The notes: generated from the sequence alone by a model not told the origin. Positions 11,487 through 23,737 are shown, numbered from the stretch's first letter. The stretch is 64,000 nt of DNA from Combretum micranthum (GCA_024138025.1 JAMXBD010000692.1:558001-622000), one strand, 5' to 3'. Numbers and translations: made by a program.

Positions 11487-13259
11487 TGATAAGATCATAT
11501 TATATACCATTTGTTGATGTTGAAAAGAGCTAGAATGGATACTTGTTTTGATTATAATTCATATTTCAGGTCTAATTTGGACAAAGAAATCAAAAAAAGA
11601 AACTTTGGAGTAAAATTTGGAAAAATTCAAAGATACGTCGGCATTTCAGACTTTAAAGCTGCTAGCGTTTAGACGACTTACCTTCAAGGCCGTTGCTTAC
11701 ACTGCCAGCTTTGCAAGATATTGACTCAACTAAAATTACTCCGCCTCAAAGCTTCCAGCGTAGAAGATGAAGAGGCTAGCGTACACGAAAGGCCGGCGGC
11801 TCAAAGTTGAAAAGTCACTAGTGTAAAAGGAGTTACAACATACACCGGCTATTAAGCCGCCAGAGTTGAGGTAGTGTAGGCCATACATCTGAAGCGACAT
11901 GAAGACAACACATGCCTGGAGAAAATTGAAGAGACAAATATGTTGGAGTATCTAGGTCGGTGTCAAAACCGCCGCTTTGAGGCAGCTTTCGTTATAAATA
12001 TGGCCCAACCTTTCATTTCTCATCACATACGCCGGCTAGATCTACATTTAAGCCGCCGGCGTAAAAGCGGCCTACTCTAGCAACCGAAATTGAAGCTGCC
12101 TGTGCACTGCCTGTGTAAAGAAGAAATTGAGGATACGCCGTCTGTAAGTCGCCGGCGTAGGGTCTATAACTGCCGGCGTATGAAGTGAAACTGCAAATTT
12201 TCATTTAATGTCTTACACGAAATTTTTCCTATAAATAGGGTTCTCCCCCCTCCAACATTCATCAACAAGCAAAGCAAATTAGAACACTCCAGTAACAAAT
12301 AGTCTAGCATTTTCATAGAGATTTGTGAGAGAAATGAGCTTTCAAGGATTGTAATGAAGATTGTGATACTTGAATTGGTGATATCTAATCTCTTTCTTAT
12401 GCAATTCATTTATCTGAGATTTTTGTTCAATGTTATCAATTACATATTCTTATTTGATTGTTGAATCATCATCCATGAGTAGCTAAACGTTTCTTTGTGG
12501 AAAGTGATGAAATCCTAATTTTGCTAAAATGATTCTTGAATTATATTATAGGATTGTTAGAATTATAGAATAAATTTTGTATTGAATCCTAATTATCTAT
12601 TTTATTTCTGATTGAAATTGAATTGATAAAATTCTGATGATTTGGAAAAAGAATTAGAGTTCAGGAATTCATGAATTGAAATTAAACAACAATTGTGGAA
12701 ATAATTAAGTTTAATATTAATTTAAAAATTGTTCCATGTACTTCATGAAATATTTTATTTTAATTTCTTACTATGGAATTAGGGGAAGTTAATTAGGATA
12801 TTAGATAATCATAAGAATCGAAAGATTTATGATTATAAAATAGATTCCATTGATAATTTGTATAGCGGGAGCTAATAGATTATTTTATGGTACACTAAAA
12901 CTTGATAAGTTTTAGGTTTTTACAATTTCTTACAAATCCATAATCTTAATTGTTCATATAATATAAATTCAGCATGATTAGTAAAAGATTAGGATGGATT
13001 CTTTTTTCCTTCCCACATTCATTTTATATCCTTCTCACAATCTAATTGCATTACATTCATAGTAGATATAATTTAGTTAGTTAATTGATACACTTTGATT
13101 GCCTAAATATTAGTATAAACTAATATCAATCTAATAGTTAATTTAGTCTCTGTGGGAACGATACTCTACTCATTCTATATTACTTGATCAAGACCCAGTA
13201 CACTTGCTGGTAGTATCTAAAATTATATATATATATATATACACATCTCATTTAGATCA
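11487..13259 (+). repeat. Solo LTR, Athila-like family with GCCGGC palindromes
   Basis: 1773 bp starting TGATAAGATCATATTATA and ending TTTAGATCA, with a near-perfect TSD (GCGAC 11482-11486, ACGAC 13260-13264). The start resembles the minus-strand LTR start of the element at 14935-21519 (TGATAAAGTTATATTATA), so the families are related. Although the LTR is AT-rich, 11780-12180 carries repeated GCCGGC/CGCCGGCG motifs, several paired as inverted repeats (for example TACGCCG with CGGCGTA, about 12132-12156). A TATA-like CTATAAATAG is at about 12230. It splits Tat RT. Confidence 0.82.
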
Positions 13260-14048
13260 ACGACATGATAATGAAGAGCAAACAAGCAAAAAACCATCTC
13301 CATGACCTCTAAGAACTTTCAATTGGCTTCGCTTCTATAAAATGAAGCTCAAACCATAGAAAAGTGCCTTCGAAACCACTTTGGGGAAGTTGACAAGATA
13401 AGAGCTATCTTAGAGACTACCTTGAGTAGATTCCTCCCTTAAAAAGCTGCTAAATGTCTAAAGGTCTTTACGATCCTTAAGAAGTCTAATAAGTTCGAAT
13501 GGACTGAAAAGACTCAAAAAGTTCTTGAAGATCTCAAGATATTTCTAACGGGAACCTCTAGTGTTATCAACACCTATCCTAGGAGAGGATGTATACTTAT
13601 ACCTTATGGTAACTAACTGAGCTCTATTATCGGTCCTAACCTGACTAGATGGGCAATGACATTGACCTGTGTACTATATCAACCACATTCTGTAAAGGGG
13701 GAAAAAAAGATACACGAAGATGGAAAAATTTGCTTTAACAATAATAATATCAGTCAGGCGCTTACGGCCATATTTCCAAGCACACTAAATCATCGTTCTC
13801 ACCGACGTGCCCTTACAAACAATTATTCACAAACCCATCATGTCTAGAAGAATGATGAAGCATGCCATTGAGCTCAACACATATAAAATATAATATCAGC
13901 CTCGGATGTCATCAAAAAACAAGTACTGGCAGATTTATGGTAGAATACATAGGCTTACCATAAGGAGAAAATTGATAAAAGGCTGTGTACACTCTCTGTG
14001 TAGAAGAATCCTCTACATAAGGAGGGGAAAGGGGGGAGAGGGGTGTGT

Positions 14049-14107
<59 letters not shown>

Positions 14108-14934
14108 ATAGAGTTGGCCTAGTTTTAGAAGGACCTTATAGAGTCAAAATCTGTTACACCATGAAGTTTAGTTTCCCTACAAGCAACAATGACGTAGAGT
14201 ACGAAGCCTTCATTGCAAGGCTTTAGCTTGTATCAATGTCAAGGAAGACATTAGATAGCTAAAAATTTTTTCTAATTCCCAACTCGTGGTACAATAGGTT
14301 AAAGGCTATTATGAAACAAAGAACAAAGAGGTGGTTGAAAACCTGGAAACAGTTCAATTTTTCACTCAAGGACTATCCACTTTGGATATCTTTAGAATAC
14401 GAAGAGCCAAAAACTTAGAGGCTAACAAACTCTCCAAGTTCACCTCCTAAATAGTCCTCAACCTGGGAAAGATTGAAGGAAAAATCTTTGTGTAATACCT
14501 CCCAAAGAAATATACTATGAAAAAAATGTAAGAAGTACAGAGTGTTCTTTCGCTACCAAATTGGATGACACTGATAGAAGACTACCTAAAGAATAGCACC
14601 TTACCCTTTAACAGAGCATAGGCGAAGAGACTAATGTGTAAAGTAGCCAACTACACTACAATTAACGAGATCATATATAAGAGGGGTTTCAGCTTTCCCT
14701 TGTTGCGCTACCTATAACCAAAGGAAGCATAGCTGGTATTAGAAGACCTTCACGCTGAGGAATGTAGTAACCATATCAAAGCTCAAACATTGCACACACA
14801 AATTCTACAAGTTAATCACTTCTAGCCTACTATGAAGATTGACACCAAAGATTTCATGTAGTAGTGTGAGCAATGTTCGAAAATTACCCCCATCAACCAT
14901 ACCTTGAGCACAAACCTACATTATCTCTAGACCA
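13260..14934 (+). pseudogene. Tat gypsy RT, RNase H and integrase zinc-finger relic
   Basis: Resumes with DDMIMKSK after the solo LTR, completing the RT catalytic region. Then come the RT thumb (FEWTEKTQ at about 13495), RNase H (GLVLEGP and the NNDVEYEAFIA stretch at 14110-14215), a linker, and a CEQCSK zinc-finger remnant near 14865. It ends at 14934, where the minus-strand element inserted. There are many stops. A 58-base G run sits just before the recognisable RNase H motif. Confidence 0.75.
14049..14106 (+). repeat. Poly-G run, 58 bases
   Basis: An uninterrupted G homopolymer inside the RNase H relic, preceded by a G-rich lead-in (about 14022-14048). Such a run is rare in AT-rich plant DNA, would form G-quadruplexes and is prone to sequencing or assembly error. 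The glycine-rich ORF through it is an artefact of the run. Confidence 0.95.
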
Positions 14935-16445
14935 TGGATATTTCATCACTCTTTTTCTATATGTGCTTTTTAAAACTCTTTTTAATCTCTTTTGAAATGT
15001 CTTCAAATGCACAAATATTTACCAGCTAGTGTATTGGGTACGTGCGCAATAATAAAATTTCGATGAATACTTGGTCGTGTCCATAGGGAGTGAGGACTAA
15101 CTCTCAATTATATTAGTCCTAGTTATGGCTAGGCAAATAAAAAAGAAAATATTTTTTATTTTTAAGATAAAACTAATCTATAAAGATATGAGATTTCTAA
15201 AACCTTAATTAAATTAGGTTAAGAGCCAGCAGATCAGAACGATAATCGAATGTATGCTATGATTAGAATATATTTGCAAATCCAAATTGCTAATGACTTT
15301 AGTGTTTTCAAGCTATTAAGCACCAAATAAAAACTTCTTTTTTCCAAAAAAAAGTGATTATCTTAAATTAACCAATCAATATTCTCCAGTCCTAAAAAAG
15401 TGATTAATTGACTAATCTTTATAAATTTACTAAACCCTAATTGAATTTAAAATCCATATCCTTATGAGATTTGTAATCCAAATTAACTAATCACATAATC
15501 GATTAGAAAAGAATTTTCCAATTACAATCCTAACCTAACATGAATTCCATAATTAATTCAGAACACATGATCGGTGAAATAGCATCAATAACTCGAATAT
15601 AAACAACAATTCAATCAACAGAAGAATTCATCAACTGAATAATTCAAATCATCAACTTAAAACCTTAATAATAAGATCAATAGGAAACAAGTATTGAACA
15701 CCATCCACAAAATGAATATAAGAAAAAAAATGAAATTACCTTGTCAAGAAAATCCAGTTTTTAAATCCAAATTCAAATGATGTTTTCCACTTGTTCCTGG
15801 TATGGAATCCACAATCAAAAAGAAGCTTTCTCATGTCTAAGCCTTAATCTAGATCTAGGAGCAAGGAAAAATCTCTCAATTTGTGCTAGGGTCATTTTAT
15901 CTCTTCCACATGATCCAACAAGAGATATTTATATGAAAAGTCACGTAGGAACTTAGGCTGGCGACCTTTGATTAAAATTAGTCAACCTTCAATGAAAAAA
16001 ATTATTTTCGAAATAAGATGGCAACCAGCTTTGAAGCAACTTTAGGGGCTTTGGGTCTATGTTAACTCAAGGCCGATGGCGTATATCTTTTATTTACCGG
16101 CATACAAGTCTAAAACTGAAGGCTAGTACGTTTTGTTTCTAGGCTAGCTGTGTAGCTTTTATCATATGAAGGCTGGCGTATATTATATTGAAAGCTAGCA
16201 GCTTTGATTCTTGTTTTGCCGGCCTTGAATGTTCAATTCTCCATATTTGCATAAATCTCCTGTCAATTGCGTCTATTTGTATCATAAATCTCCTGTCAGT
16301 TGCGTGTATTTGTATCATAAATCTTTAAAGACCTGAAATATCACAAGAATCACACTTAAGTACCATTTCCTTATAATTTCTATAAAATTGATAATAATTT
16401 AGCAAAATTTGTTCAATGGAAAGTGAGTATAATATAACTTTATCA
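14935..16445 (-). repeat. 3' LTR of Athila-like gag-protease element
   Basis: Matches 20057-21519 across its length with moderate divergence. It carries a local tandem duplication of about 34 bp (about 16252-16319, AAATCTCCTGTCA-type) that the other LTR lacks. On the minus strand it starts TGATAAAG at 16445, just after the purine tract. Confidence 0.85.
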
Positions 16446-18011
16446 ACTTCCCCATACTTAAACTTTTGCTTGTCCTCATGCAAATTAAATTAGAACGCAA
16501 GAAATCTGTCATAGAGACTACAGAAATTTTACTTTCATAGAATCAAACATCTTTTCTTTTATAGTTCACGACTTGCATTGTTGGTGCCTACTGCTCTAAC
16601 CAAACTAGGTACATGTAATTAGATTACTACAATCAAAATTCAATAGCTAATTTAGACAAAAGAAACTTTAATCGTAGTGGTTAATAAAAAAACCTTTTGT
16701 CCAAAAGTAAATACTCAATCCAGTAAGGAAAAAAAATCATTTAAACTTCACTGGACATTAACAGGCACATAGTCCTTGCAACACAGAGTAAAAGCATGTG
16801 ATATCTACTATTTCCCTAGATTTTCTCCCTCTTTATCATAAGTTTCTTTTTATTGGTGCTTTTGCATTCATATTCTTTTGATTCATAAAAGTATTTTTTT
16901 TTCAAAGTTCATGTATTGAACTTTTACCTTTCTTCCCTTTTCGTTATAGTGAGTTTACTGAATTGGCACATCTCGAGCTCATCACCCAAGTTGCCAAGTT
17001 TTAAAAGGAACCCCTATGGATTCGTCCTCACTTTAACATTCAAGTTTAGATACTCTTGACTCAATTACCTAAGTCAATGGAGTAAGGCTATGCTTGTTTC
17101 TTTCTTTTCTTTTAAATACTAACAACAAAGTTTAAAACTTTTTTTAATAATGATCACTAAGTAAAGAGTTTTTTCTACCTCTTTCACTAAGTGTTGAAAA
17201 GTTTTCAAAAAAAAAAAAAAAATCAAAAGAGTATATACAAGCTAAATTTTTTCTAGAAGTAAACCTGTTTATTTTTTACTTAAGGACTCGATCCACTCTC
17301 AAACTTTTAATTCTAAAGGTAAATACGAGGTAAATTTGTTCCTTAAAGATTTTACTACTTAATTTTAACTAAGTATTCTAATCATAATAGCAAGTGAGTA
17401 AAGCACCTAAGCAAGTCAATTTCACATTTCACAGATGCTATCAATATAATTTTAACAATCTCCATATTTCATGAAATTTTTTTGAAAAAATTTGTCCTAA
17501 AATTGCCATATAATGCTATCAGACAAGTAAGTTCAAAGTATGGGTCAACAATTCAAGTTGAGGTGTCATAGATATGCAATTAACTCAACAATTTAGACAT
17601 CAACAAACATATATACTCAACTCATTCTCCATATCACATTATTCCTTCCCCCACACTTAAAATGAAGAGTGTCCTCACCGTTCTTCATTCAGCTCAACAT
17701 AGGAAAGAAATAAAGATAAAAGAGAAAAGGAAAAATGGTACTTCCCCAATTTTAAAAAAATTAATGTAGTTTTAGTTCCAACTAGTACACCAATAGAGAA
17801 GGTTTCCAATTAATCCATCTTGAAAGTCATGTTCTTGTGGTTTCTACTTATGTTTTTTAGCTCTTGTTTTTCCTCTTATCTAGAAAAAAAGGCACAAGCT
17901 TCAAAGCAGCAAACAAAAAACAAAAACAAAACAAAAAGAAATATTTACAAGAAAAAGATAATGGTGGGTTGCCTCCCATCTAGCACTTGTTTTATAGTCT
18001 GAACTTGACTT
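16446..18011 (-). other. 3' non-coding part of Athila-like gag-protease element
   Basis: Begins with a purine tract on the minus strand (complement of about 16446-16456). The rest has no credible ORF. GGGTTGCCTCCCATCTAGC at about 17966-17984 looks like a block common in non-autonomous plant gypsy elements (from memory, unverified). RT and integrase would be expected here in a complete Athila element but are absent. Confidence 0.6.
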
Positions 18012-18621
18012 CTAACTTTCTTCTTCATGGAGGATGAAATTTGTTAGTTTTTTGCCCTCATCTTTTCTTTTCTTGCATGCTTCTACTCTTGAATTTTTAG
18101 GTGTTGTGTTTGTCATGGTGGATTTAGGGTTCTTTTTCCAACATTTCATGATATTCACATTTAACTCTCTATTTCCAACCCCTAACACCATTTTACTATT
18201 TTTTGCAACAATAATAGCTCTAGCAGTGGCCATGAATGGCTACTCGATCTTCTTACATATCTAATACAACAAAGTCCACAAGAAACATGAACTTATCAAC
18301 TTTTAATAGCACATCCTCAATCATACCTCTAGGTCTTTTAATAGAGCGATCAACCAATTGGATTATCATCTCTTTTTTCTTAATTGAATCCCCTAATCCT
18401 AACTTTTTAGCCATAGAGAAAGGTATCGAATTGATACTTTCACCTAGATCACAAAATGCATTCATAAACCGACTATCTCCTGTGGTGCAATCTAAAGTGA
18501 ATTTCCTTGGATCATTCAATTTAAGAGGAAGTGCATCCTTCAACGCTTCAGTAGATGCTTGAGCTAACATGACCATCTCTCTACCATTTATCTTCCTTTT
18601 CTTACTCATGAATTCTTTCAA
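18012..18621 (-). pseudogene. Retroviral-type aspartic protease of Athila-like element
   Basis: Two minus-strand reading segments (18253-18621, 18012-18233) together cover a gypsy protease. The catalytic motif reads C-D-L-G-E-S-I-N (usually D-L-G-A-S-I-N), followed by LGLGDSI, RPRGMIEDVLLKVDKFMF and VDFVVLDM, then a frame break and the flap-distal MATARAIIVAKN. After this the frame runs about 45 residues and stops with no link to RT. The family cleaves the gag polyprotein; activity of this copy is doubtful. Confidence 0.75.
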
Positions 18622-19680
18622 AAGATCGCTTGTATTGAGGTGATTGCTCTAAAACATCAGCAAAAGGAATATTAACCTCCTGCTTCTTAAATACCTCCAG
18701 GAATTTTTCATACTCATCATCATTCTTCTTTCTTGATCTTCCTAGAGAAGGAATTGATGGTATGTATAGCTTAACAGTAGGCTCAGTGGCTACAAGAGTA
18801 TGCTCCTGTTGTACATCTTCCATTTGATTTGATGTAGAAGCCAAAGTCTCTTCTTTCTCAACTAGCTTGCTTATCTTTATACTAATTTCATTTATTGACT
18901 CAATTGGGATAGAGGGTTTCACAATATTTGCAATTTGCTTAACTAATTTCTCAAATCCCTCCATAGTCAAATTTGCAAGCTTTTTAATAGCTATTTCCCA
19001 AGCTGGCTTTTCTTCATTCATATTAACCTCATTAGCCACTATAGAAGTGCTTTCTAGTTTCTCTACACTAGGCACAACATTCTCTTCTTTCTCTTCTTCT
19101 TGCCTTTGATTGTCAAATGGGGTTTCTTTTTCTTTTCCATCACTAAGATTCTTCTAATCTTCACTTGAATTAGCAAGTCGAAAAATAGATGATACAAATT
19201 TAGTCAAACCTGCTTCCTAAGTCTCTAATTTCTCTATGATAACTTGTTGCTTCTCAAATTTTGCTTCCCACTTTTGCTCTAAACCCCTTATAATTTTTCA
19301 ATACTTTTCTCTTTTCCTGGAACTAGAGTAACTAAATTTTTAGAAGATGAAGCAGTGTTCCATAGATTTGGAATCTCACAAGTATGGTGATACTCATGAG
19401 TTGACATATTGGGATAAATTTCTTGCATACCAGCTTGACATTGAGAGCTATCATGTGATCCATTACACCACAAACATACTACTAGAGGGGAGAAGTATGG
19501 ATTGATGTATTGACTTCCTATAAGTTCTTCCATTATTCCAAATGACATTTCCATAAGCATTTGTGTTAATTGCTTTGCAACAGCTGACTCTAACATCATC
19601 TTATCATAGGCTCCTAATCCCCTAAGGAATACCAACAATTGAGACCAAATAGTTGACCCATAATAAGGGTATTCACGCAT
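18602..19680 (-). pseudogene. gag relic of Athila-like element
   Basis: Minus-strand segments 19288-19680 and 18602-19075 read as the middle and C-terminal parts of an Athila-type gag: a Cys/His-poor knuckle remnant (CLWCNGSHDSSQCQ, about 19430-19475), a Lys/Glu-rich linker, and the region before protease (YEKFLEVFKKQEVNIPFADV). Frame breaks separate the pieces and the N-terminal gag up to the primer site is poorly recognisable. Plus-strand ORFs over the same DNA are shadows. Confidence 0.7.
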
Positions 19681-20032
19681 CGACAGCTGACTCTAACATC
19701 ATCCTATCATAGTCTTCTAATCACCTAAATGAGAATATTTTTGTTCTAAGCTCTAGAGTACAATAATATAGGAAGACTAGTGCTTGTTGATCACCTATAT
19801 CTTATCTTCGCTCAAAATTTTGTTGATTACTTGGTGCTCAACAAAAACTTCAAGCACCTAAAAAGAGAAAAAGAAAGTGAGTAAAATGTACAATTGAACC
19901 AAAGACTAGTATTCACAAAATAATGAAGAAATAATTTGTAATTTTTTTTCAAATTTTGCAATTTTTTTTTAGATTTTTCAAATAAAAAGCCTAGTCTACA
20001 GAAGTCCTAAAAGATGAAATTAGCATGAATCA

Positions 20033-20051
20033 CTCCCCAGCAATGGCACCA
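20033..20051 (-). other. Primer-binding site, tRNA-Asp type
   Basis: On the minus strand this reads TGGTGCCATTGCTGGGGAG, six bases after the LTR end. It equals the tRNA-Asp-type site TGGCGCCGTTGCCGGGGA after three C-to-T or G-to-A changes, as expected from decay of methylated DNA. Confidence 0.8.
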
Positions 20052-20056
20052 AAAAC

Positions 20057-21519
20057 TGATCACGTTTTTTCTACATGTGCTTTATAAAACTCTTTTTAAT
20101 CTCTTTTAAAATTCCTTTAAACACACAAATATTTACCGGTCAATGTACCGGGCATGTGTATAGTAATAAAATTTTGGTGAATACCATGTTGTGTCCACAA
20201 GAAGTGAAGATTAGCTTTCAATTATATTAGTCCTAATTGTAGTTGGGCAAATCAATGCGAATTTTTTTTTATTTTGAGATAAAACTAATCTATGAAGATA
20301 TGAGATTTCTAGCACCATTAATTGAATTAGGTTAAGAGCCAACAGATCAGACTAACAATCGAATGTATGCAATGACTAGAATATATTTGCAAATCTAAAT
20401 TGTTAATGGGTTTAGCATTTCAAGCAATTAAACACTAGATGAAAACTCCTTTTTCCATAGAAAGTGATTATCCTAAATTAACTAATCAATATTCCCTGGT
20501 CCTAGGAAAGTGATTAATTGACTAATCTTTGCAAATTTACCAAATCCTAATTGAATTTAAAATCCTTATCCTTATGAGATTTGTAATCCAAATTAGCTAA
20601 TCACATAATCGATTAGAAAAGAATGTCCCAATTACAATCCTAACCTAACATGAATTCCAGAATTAATCTAAAACACATGATCAGTGAAATAGCATCAACA
20701 ACTCGAATACAAACAACAATTCAATCAACAATAGAATTCATCAGCTGAATAATTCAAATCATCAACTCAAAACCATAATAATAAGATCAATAGGAAACAA
20801 GTATTGAACACCATCCATAAAATGAATATAAGAAAAGACGAAATCATCTTGTCAAGAAAATCCTATTTTTAAATCCAAATTCAAATGATGTTTTCCACTT
20901 GTTCTTGGTGTGAAATCCGCAATAAAATTAAAAAGAAAAGCTTTCTTGTGCCTAAGCCTAAATTTAGATCTAAGAGCAAGGAAAATAATCTCTCAATTTG
21001 TGCTAGGGTTCTCCTTTCTCTTTCACAAGATCATGAAAAGTCACGTAGAGACTTAGGCCGGCGACCTTTAATTAAAATTACTTGGTCCTCAATGTAAAAA
21101 AAAATTATTTCCAAAACAAGATGACAACCAGCTTTGAAATAGCTTCGATGGTTTTGGGTCTATACCAGCTCAAGGCCGGCAACGTATATCTTCTATTTGT
21201 CGGCATACAGGTCTGGAATTGAAGGTTGGTTCGTTTTGTTTTTAGGCCGACTATATAGTTTTATTTTATGAAGGCTGGCATATATTATATTGAAAGTTGG
21301 CAGCTTTGATTCTTGTTTTGCCAGCCTTGAATGTTCAATTCTCCATATTTGTAAAAATCTCCTCTCAATTGCTTGTATTTATATCATAATTCCTTAAATA
21401 CTTGAAATATCACAAAAATCACACATAAGTATCATTTCCTTATGATTTCTATAAAATCAATAATAATTTAGCACAATTTGTTCAATGAAAAGCGAGTATA
21501 ATATGACTTTATTGCCATT
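20057..21519 (-). repeat. 5' LTR of Athila-like gag-protease element
   Basis: Pairs with 14935-16445. The plus-strand left end TGATCACG is next to the primer site. GGCCGGCGAC/GGCCGGCAAC motifs (about 21056, 21175) echo the GCCGGC motifs of the solo LTR at 11487. The outer end is blurred (TTTATTGCCATT against TTTATCA in the other LTR). Confidence 0.82.
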
Positions 21520-21705
21520 GACCATGTGGGGGCTAGATATTATTAATTCTTCCCTCCTTCAACTGGACAAAGGAAGTTCATCATAGTTGGGTGCAATTAT
21601 TTACAAAATGGGTAGAAGCCAAGTAGTGGCAAGGGTGATGGATAAGAATGTTTAGTATTTTCTCTACACAAATATCTTACTCTGATTTGGAGTTCCAAAC
21701 TGAAA
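21520..21705 (+). pseudogene. Tat gypsy integrase core fragment
   Basis: Continues the Tat element after the minus-strand insertion: WGLDII, then GQRKFIIVGCNY, a one-base frameshift, TKWVEAK, and YTNILL followed by FGVPN. These are the early integrase core around the first catalytic Asp. Homology stops after FGVPN, so the rest of the core and the C-terminal domain appear deleted. Confidence 0.7.
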
Positions 21706-21869
21706 CCTCCAAATGAAAGAAGTTATAAATGAAATCACATTTACATAACAATCCGACCTCTCATAATCCTGATCTAAACTGAAACCTCCAAAAAGAAATT
21801 TAAATTCAGTAGGGGTCATGGGATTTTTATTAAAAAAAAAAAAAAAACACTCTGCCCTCTTGTGCTGAC

Positions 21870-22020
21870 AGAGCTCGAGTAACTTCTTTTTAAGAGTAAC
21901 TTCCCTCAAGAGCTCAGGTAACTCCCTTTTAAGCATAACTCCCTCATAAGCTCAAGTAACTTCCTCTTAAGGTAAACCCCCTTATAAGCTCAAGTAACTT
22001 CCTATTAAGGGTAACTCCCT
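21870..22020. repeat. Four-copy tandem repeat, ~38-bp unit
   Basis: Four degenerate units of the form GAGCTCAAGTAACTTCC, TTTTAAG, GTAACTCCCTTATA (21870-21908, 21909-21947, 21948-21985, 21986-22020). Tandem arrays between integrase and 3' LTR are common in Tat elements. Just upstream is an A run (about 21834-21846). Confidence 0.8.
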
Positions 22021-22899
22021 TTGCGACCTCGAGAGAACTTAATCAACTCACTCAATAAAGTCCTCACCCTACTCTTGTCCTCAACAAAAGCAACATCCTC
22101 GAGCATTTCCTAATCAATAGCTGAGTTAGTCTACTTAAGAGCCCACTCTACCATAACTTCAATAGGGCCTCCAACAATAATGGTTGCCATCCAATCTCTA
22201 ATAGCACCCGTCCTAGCCAGTTCAAAGTTGCTACTAATCTCAACTGCCTCAACCTTCGAAGATGCTCGACCAATTGGGGAAATGGCAACCAGAGGAAGTT
22301 GAGGCACACTTTAAACCTTGGGAGAACGAGGGCATGGTGGAGTATGCATGAATTGCACACTTGTGTTAGCAATAGAAGACTCCTTATTGTGCTGATCCTA
22401 CCCATGAAGACTCGTTAAGACACAATTTGAACCTCCTCCACAACAGGAATGGGACGACTTGCTCCCTACCACCAACAAGTTGTCCTTCGAAGGTGCCTTT
22501 TATTTTACCAAAGACTTCTTCCTCTTTTGGTCGATGGTCTAGGGAATCTTGTTGATGTTTATCATCTCCATTTGCACACTTGGAAAAGAATAATAACAAA
22601 AGCACTAGCAAAAAATAGATAAAATTTGCTAAGTTGAGTGTAGCCATTCTATAGAGAAACGAAACAAATCTTAACAGACAAAAGCACTCCTTCTGCTAGA
22701 GCTTTAATTAACAGGCATTGGGAGGTGGGGAGAGAGAAAGGCTACATCTAGAAAAATTAATCCACACCTCAAGGGACCACAATACTATCACCCTCATTAA
22801 ATGGCACCCTATCCAAAAAGTTTAACACGATTAGTTCAGTATTGAGACGTCTCTTACTTTGCTCCCCCATGAGCTCATCTGTAACCTTTTGCCTCTTGG

Positions 22900-23640
22900 C
22901 ATCATATGACCTTAACTTTAGACACTTATGACCACATATAGGCTCACACTAATTTACCTAAAAGTCAATCTGAGCACCTTCCCTCACGTTGACCACTCAA
23001 AATTCCTTCTTCTAATCTCGTGCATTCGAGCTGGTAAGCCCATTGAGGAGCTCGAATGGGCTCTTCACCCGCTTAATAAGGTACTACCACCTGAATTTAG
23101 ACCTTTTGTACGAATAATACCTCAGAAACAGAGTAGGGGTGTGTTGCATATAGATGCCCAAGCACATGACCTCGAAGGCCACTAAAATGCACTAGGTGTT
23201 AAGTAATAGCTAAGCAGGATATAGCCTATGGAACTTAAAAACTCCCTCTAGAACAGGGAGAATGGCACCCTCAAGCTAAACTTAAATGACCTTTTATAGA
23301 GGGAAAAAATTTACCTGCTAAGAAGGAAAACTTGGTCGAAAGCTGAAGGCACTGAGATCTCCTATTCTTTAGAAACCCCCCACATCTCCCCATGTTAAAT
23401 TGCCCAGAGGATCTCTTTCGTGATTTTGCTGGCAATCCCATCAAGACTAGGGCTATTTGTTGCTTTAGTATGCAGAGCGACGAAGACTTTCTTTTCCAAC
23501 CTATTTGAAGGACACTCATTTTACCGGAAATCAATGGACTTTCTTAGCCAACTTGGCGTACAAACTTGAATTCATGATGGACGCTTCTTTGTTGGCATCA
23601 TGATAATTTTGCTTCCCTCTTCTTGCCAGCCACTCATGGA
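22900..23640 (-). pseudogene. Antisense ORF relic of Tat element (plant transposon protein-like)
   Basis: The clearest stretch is minus strand about 23270-23035, which reads GAILPVLEGVFKFHRLYPA, then LLLNT and CILVAFEVMCLG, then FLRYYSYKR. This resembles the conserved part of the putative plant transposon protein family found antisense in Tat elements (family recalled, not searched). Three in-frame TAG codons sit where Gln or Trp would be expected. Position between integrase and 3' LTR, opposite to pol, fits. The function of these proteins is unknown. Confidence 0.5.
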
Positions 23641-23730
23641 AGTCGAACTTTCGCTTGTCGACCTATCCTCTCCACCTAAGCTCGAATACCTTGAACTTAT
23701 GCTAGCTCCTACCTCACCTCTCCCCACTTC

Positions 23731-23737
23731 ATTTATA
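23731..23737 (-). promoter_or_regulatory. Candidate TATA box for the antisense ORF
   Basis: On the minus strand CTATAAATG lies about 100 bp upstream of the antisense ORF relic, inside the Tat element and before its 3' LTR. This is a motif match plus position only. Confidence 0.3.

Larger units (their letters stand above)
14935..21519 (-). mobile_element. Non-autonomous Athila-like element with gag and protease only
   Basis: Two LTRs (14935-16445 and 20057-21519), a tRNA-Asp-type primer site next to the right LTR, a purine tract next to the left LTR, and 3.6 kb of internal sequence holding gag and protease on the minus strand. No RT, RNase H or integrase is visible between protease (ending about 18012) and the 3' LTR. 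The TSD reads GACCA on both sides (14930-14934, 21520-21524) if the left LTR starts at 14935; an alternative start is 14943. The flanks rejoin Tat integrase. It resembles reported gag-only LTR elements (TR-GAG type) and would need enzymes from a partner. Confidence 0.82.

Noticed and set aside
13906..14226. Glycine-rich protein ORF
   Set aside because: The glycines come only from the poly-G run; the flanks are RNase H of a gypsy relic.
18034..18562. Plus-strand ORFs rich in hydrophobic residues
   Set aside because: They are opposite-strand shadows of the protease on the minus strand.
22384..22647. Minus-strand ORF with a signal-peptide-like start
   Set aside because: The hydrophobic start comes from T/A-rich antisense DNA in the Tat non-coding region; no family resemblance and no supporting context.
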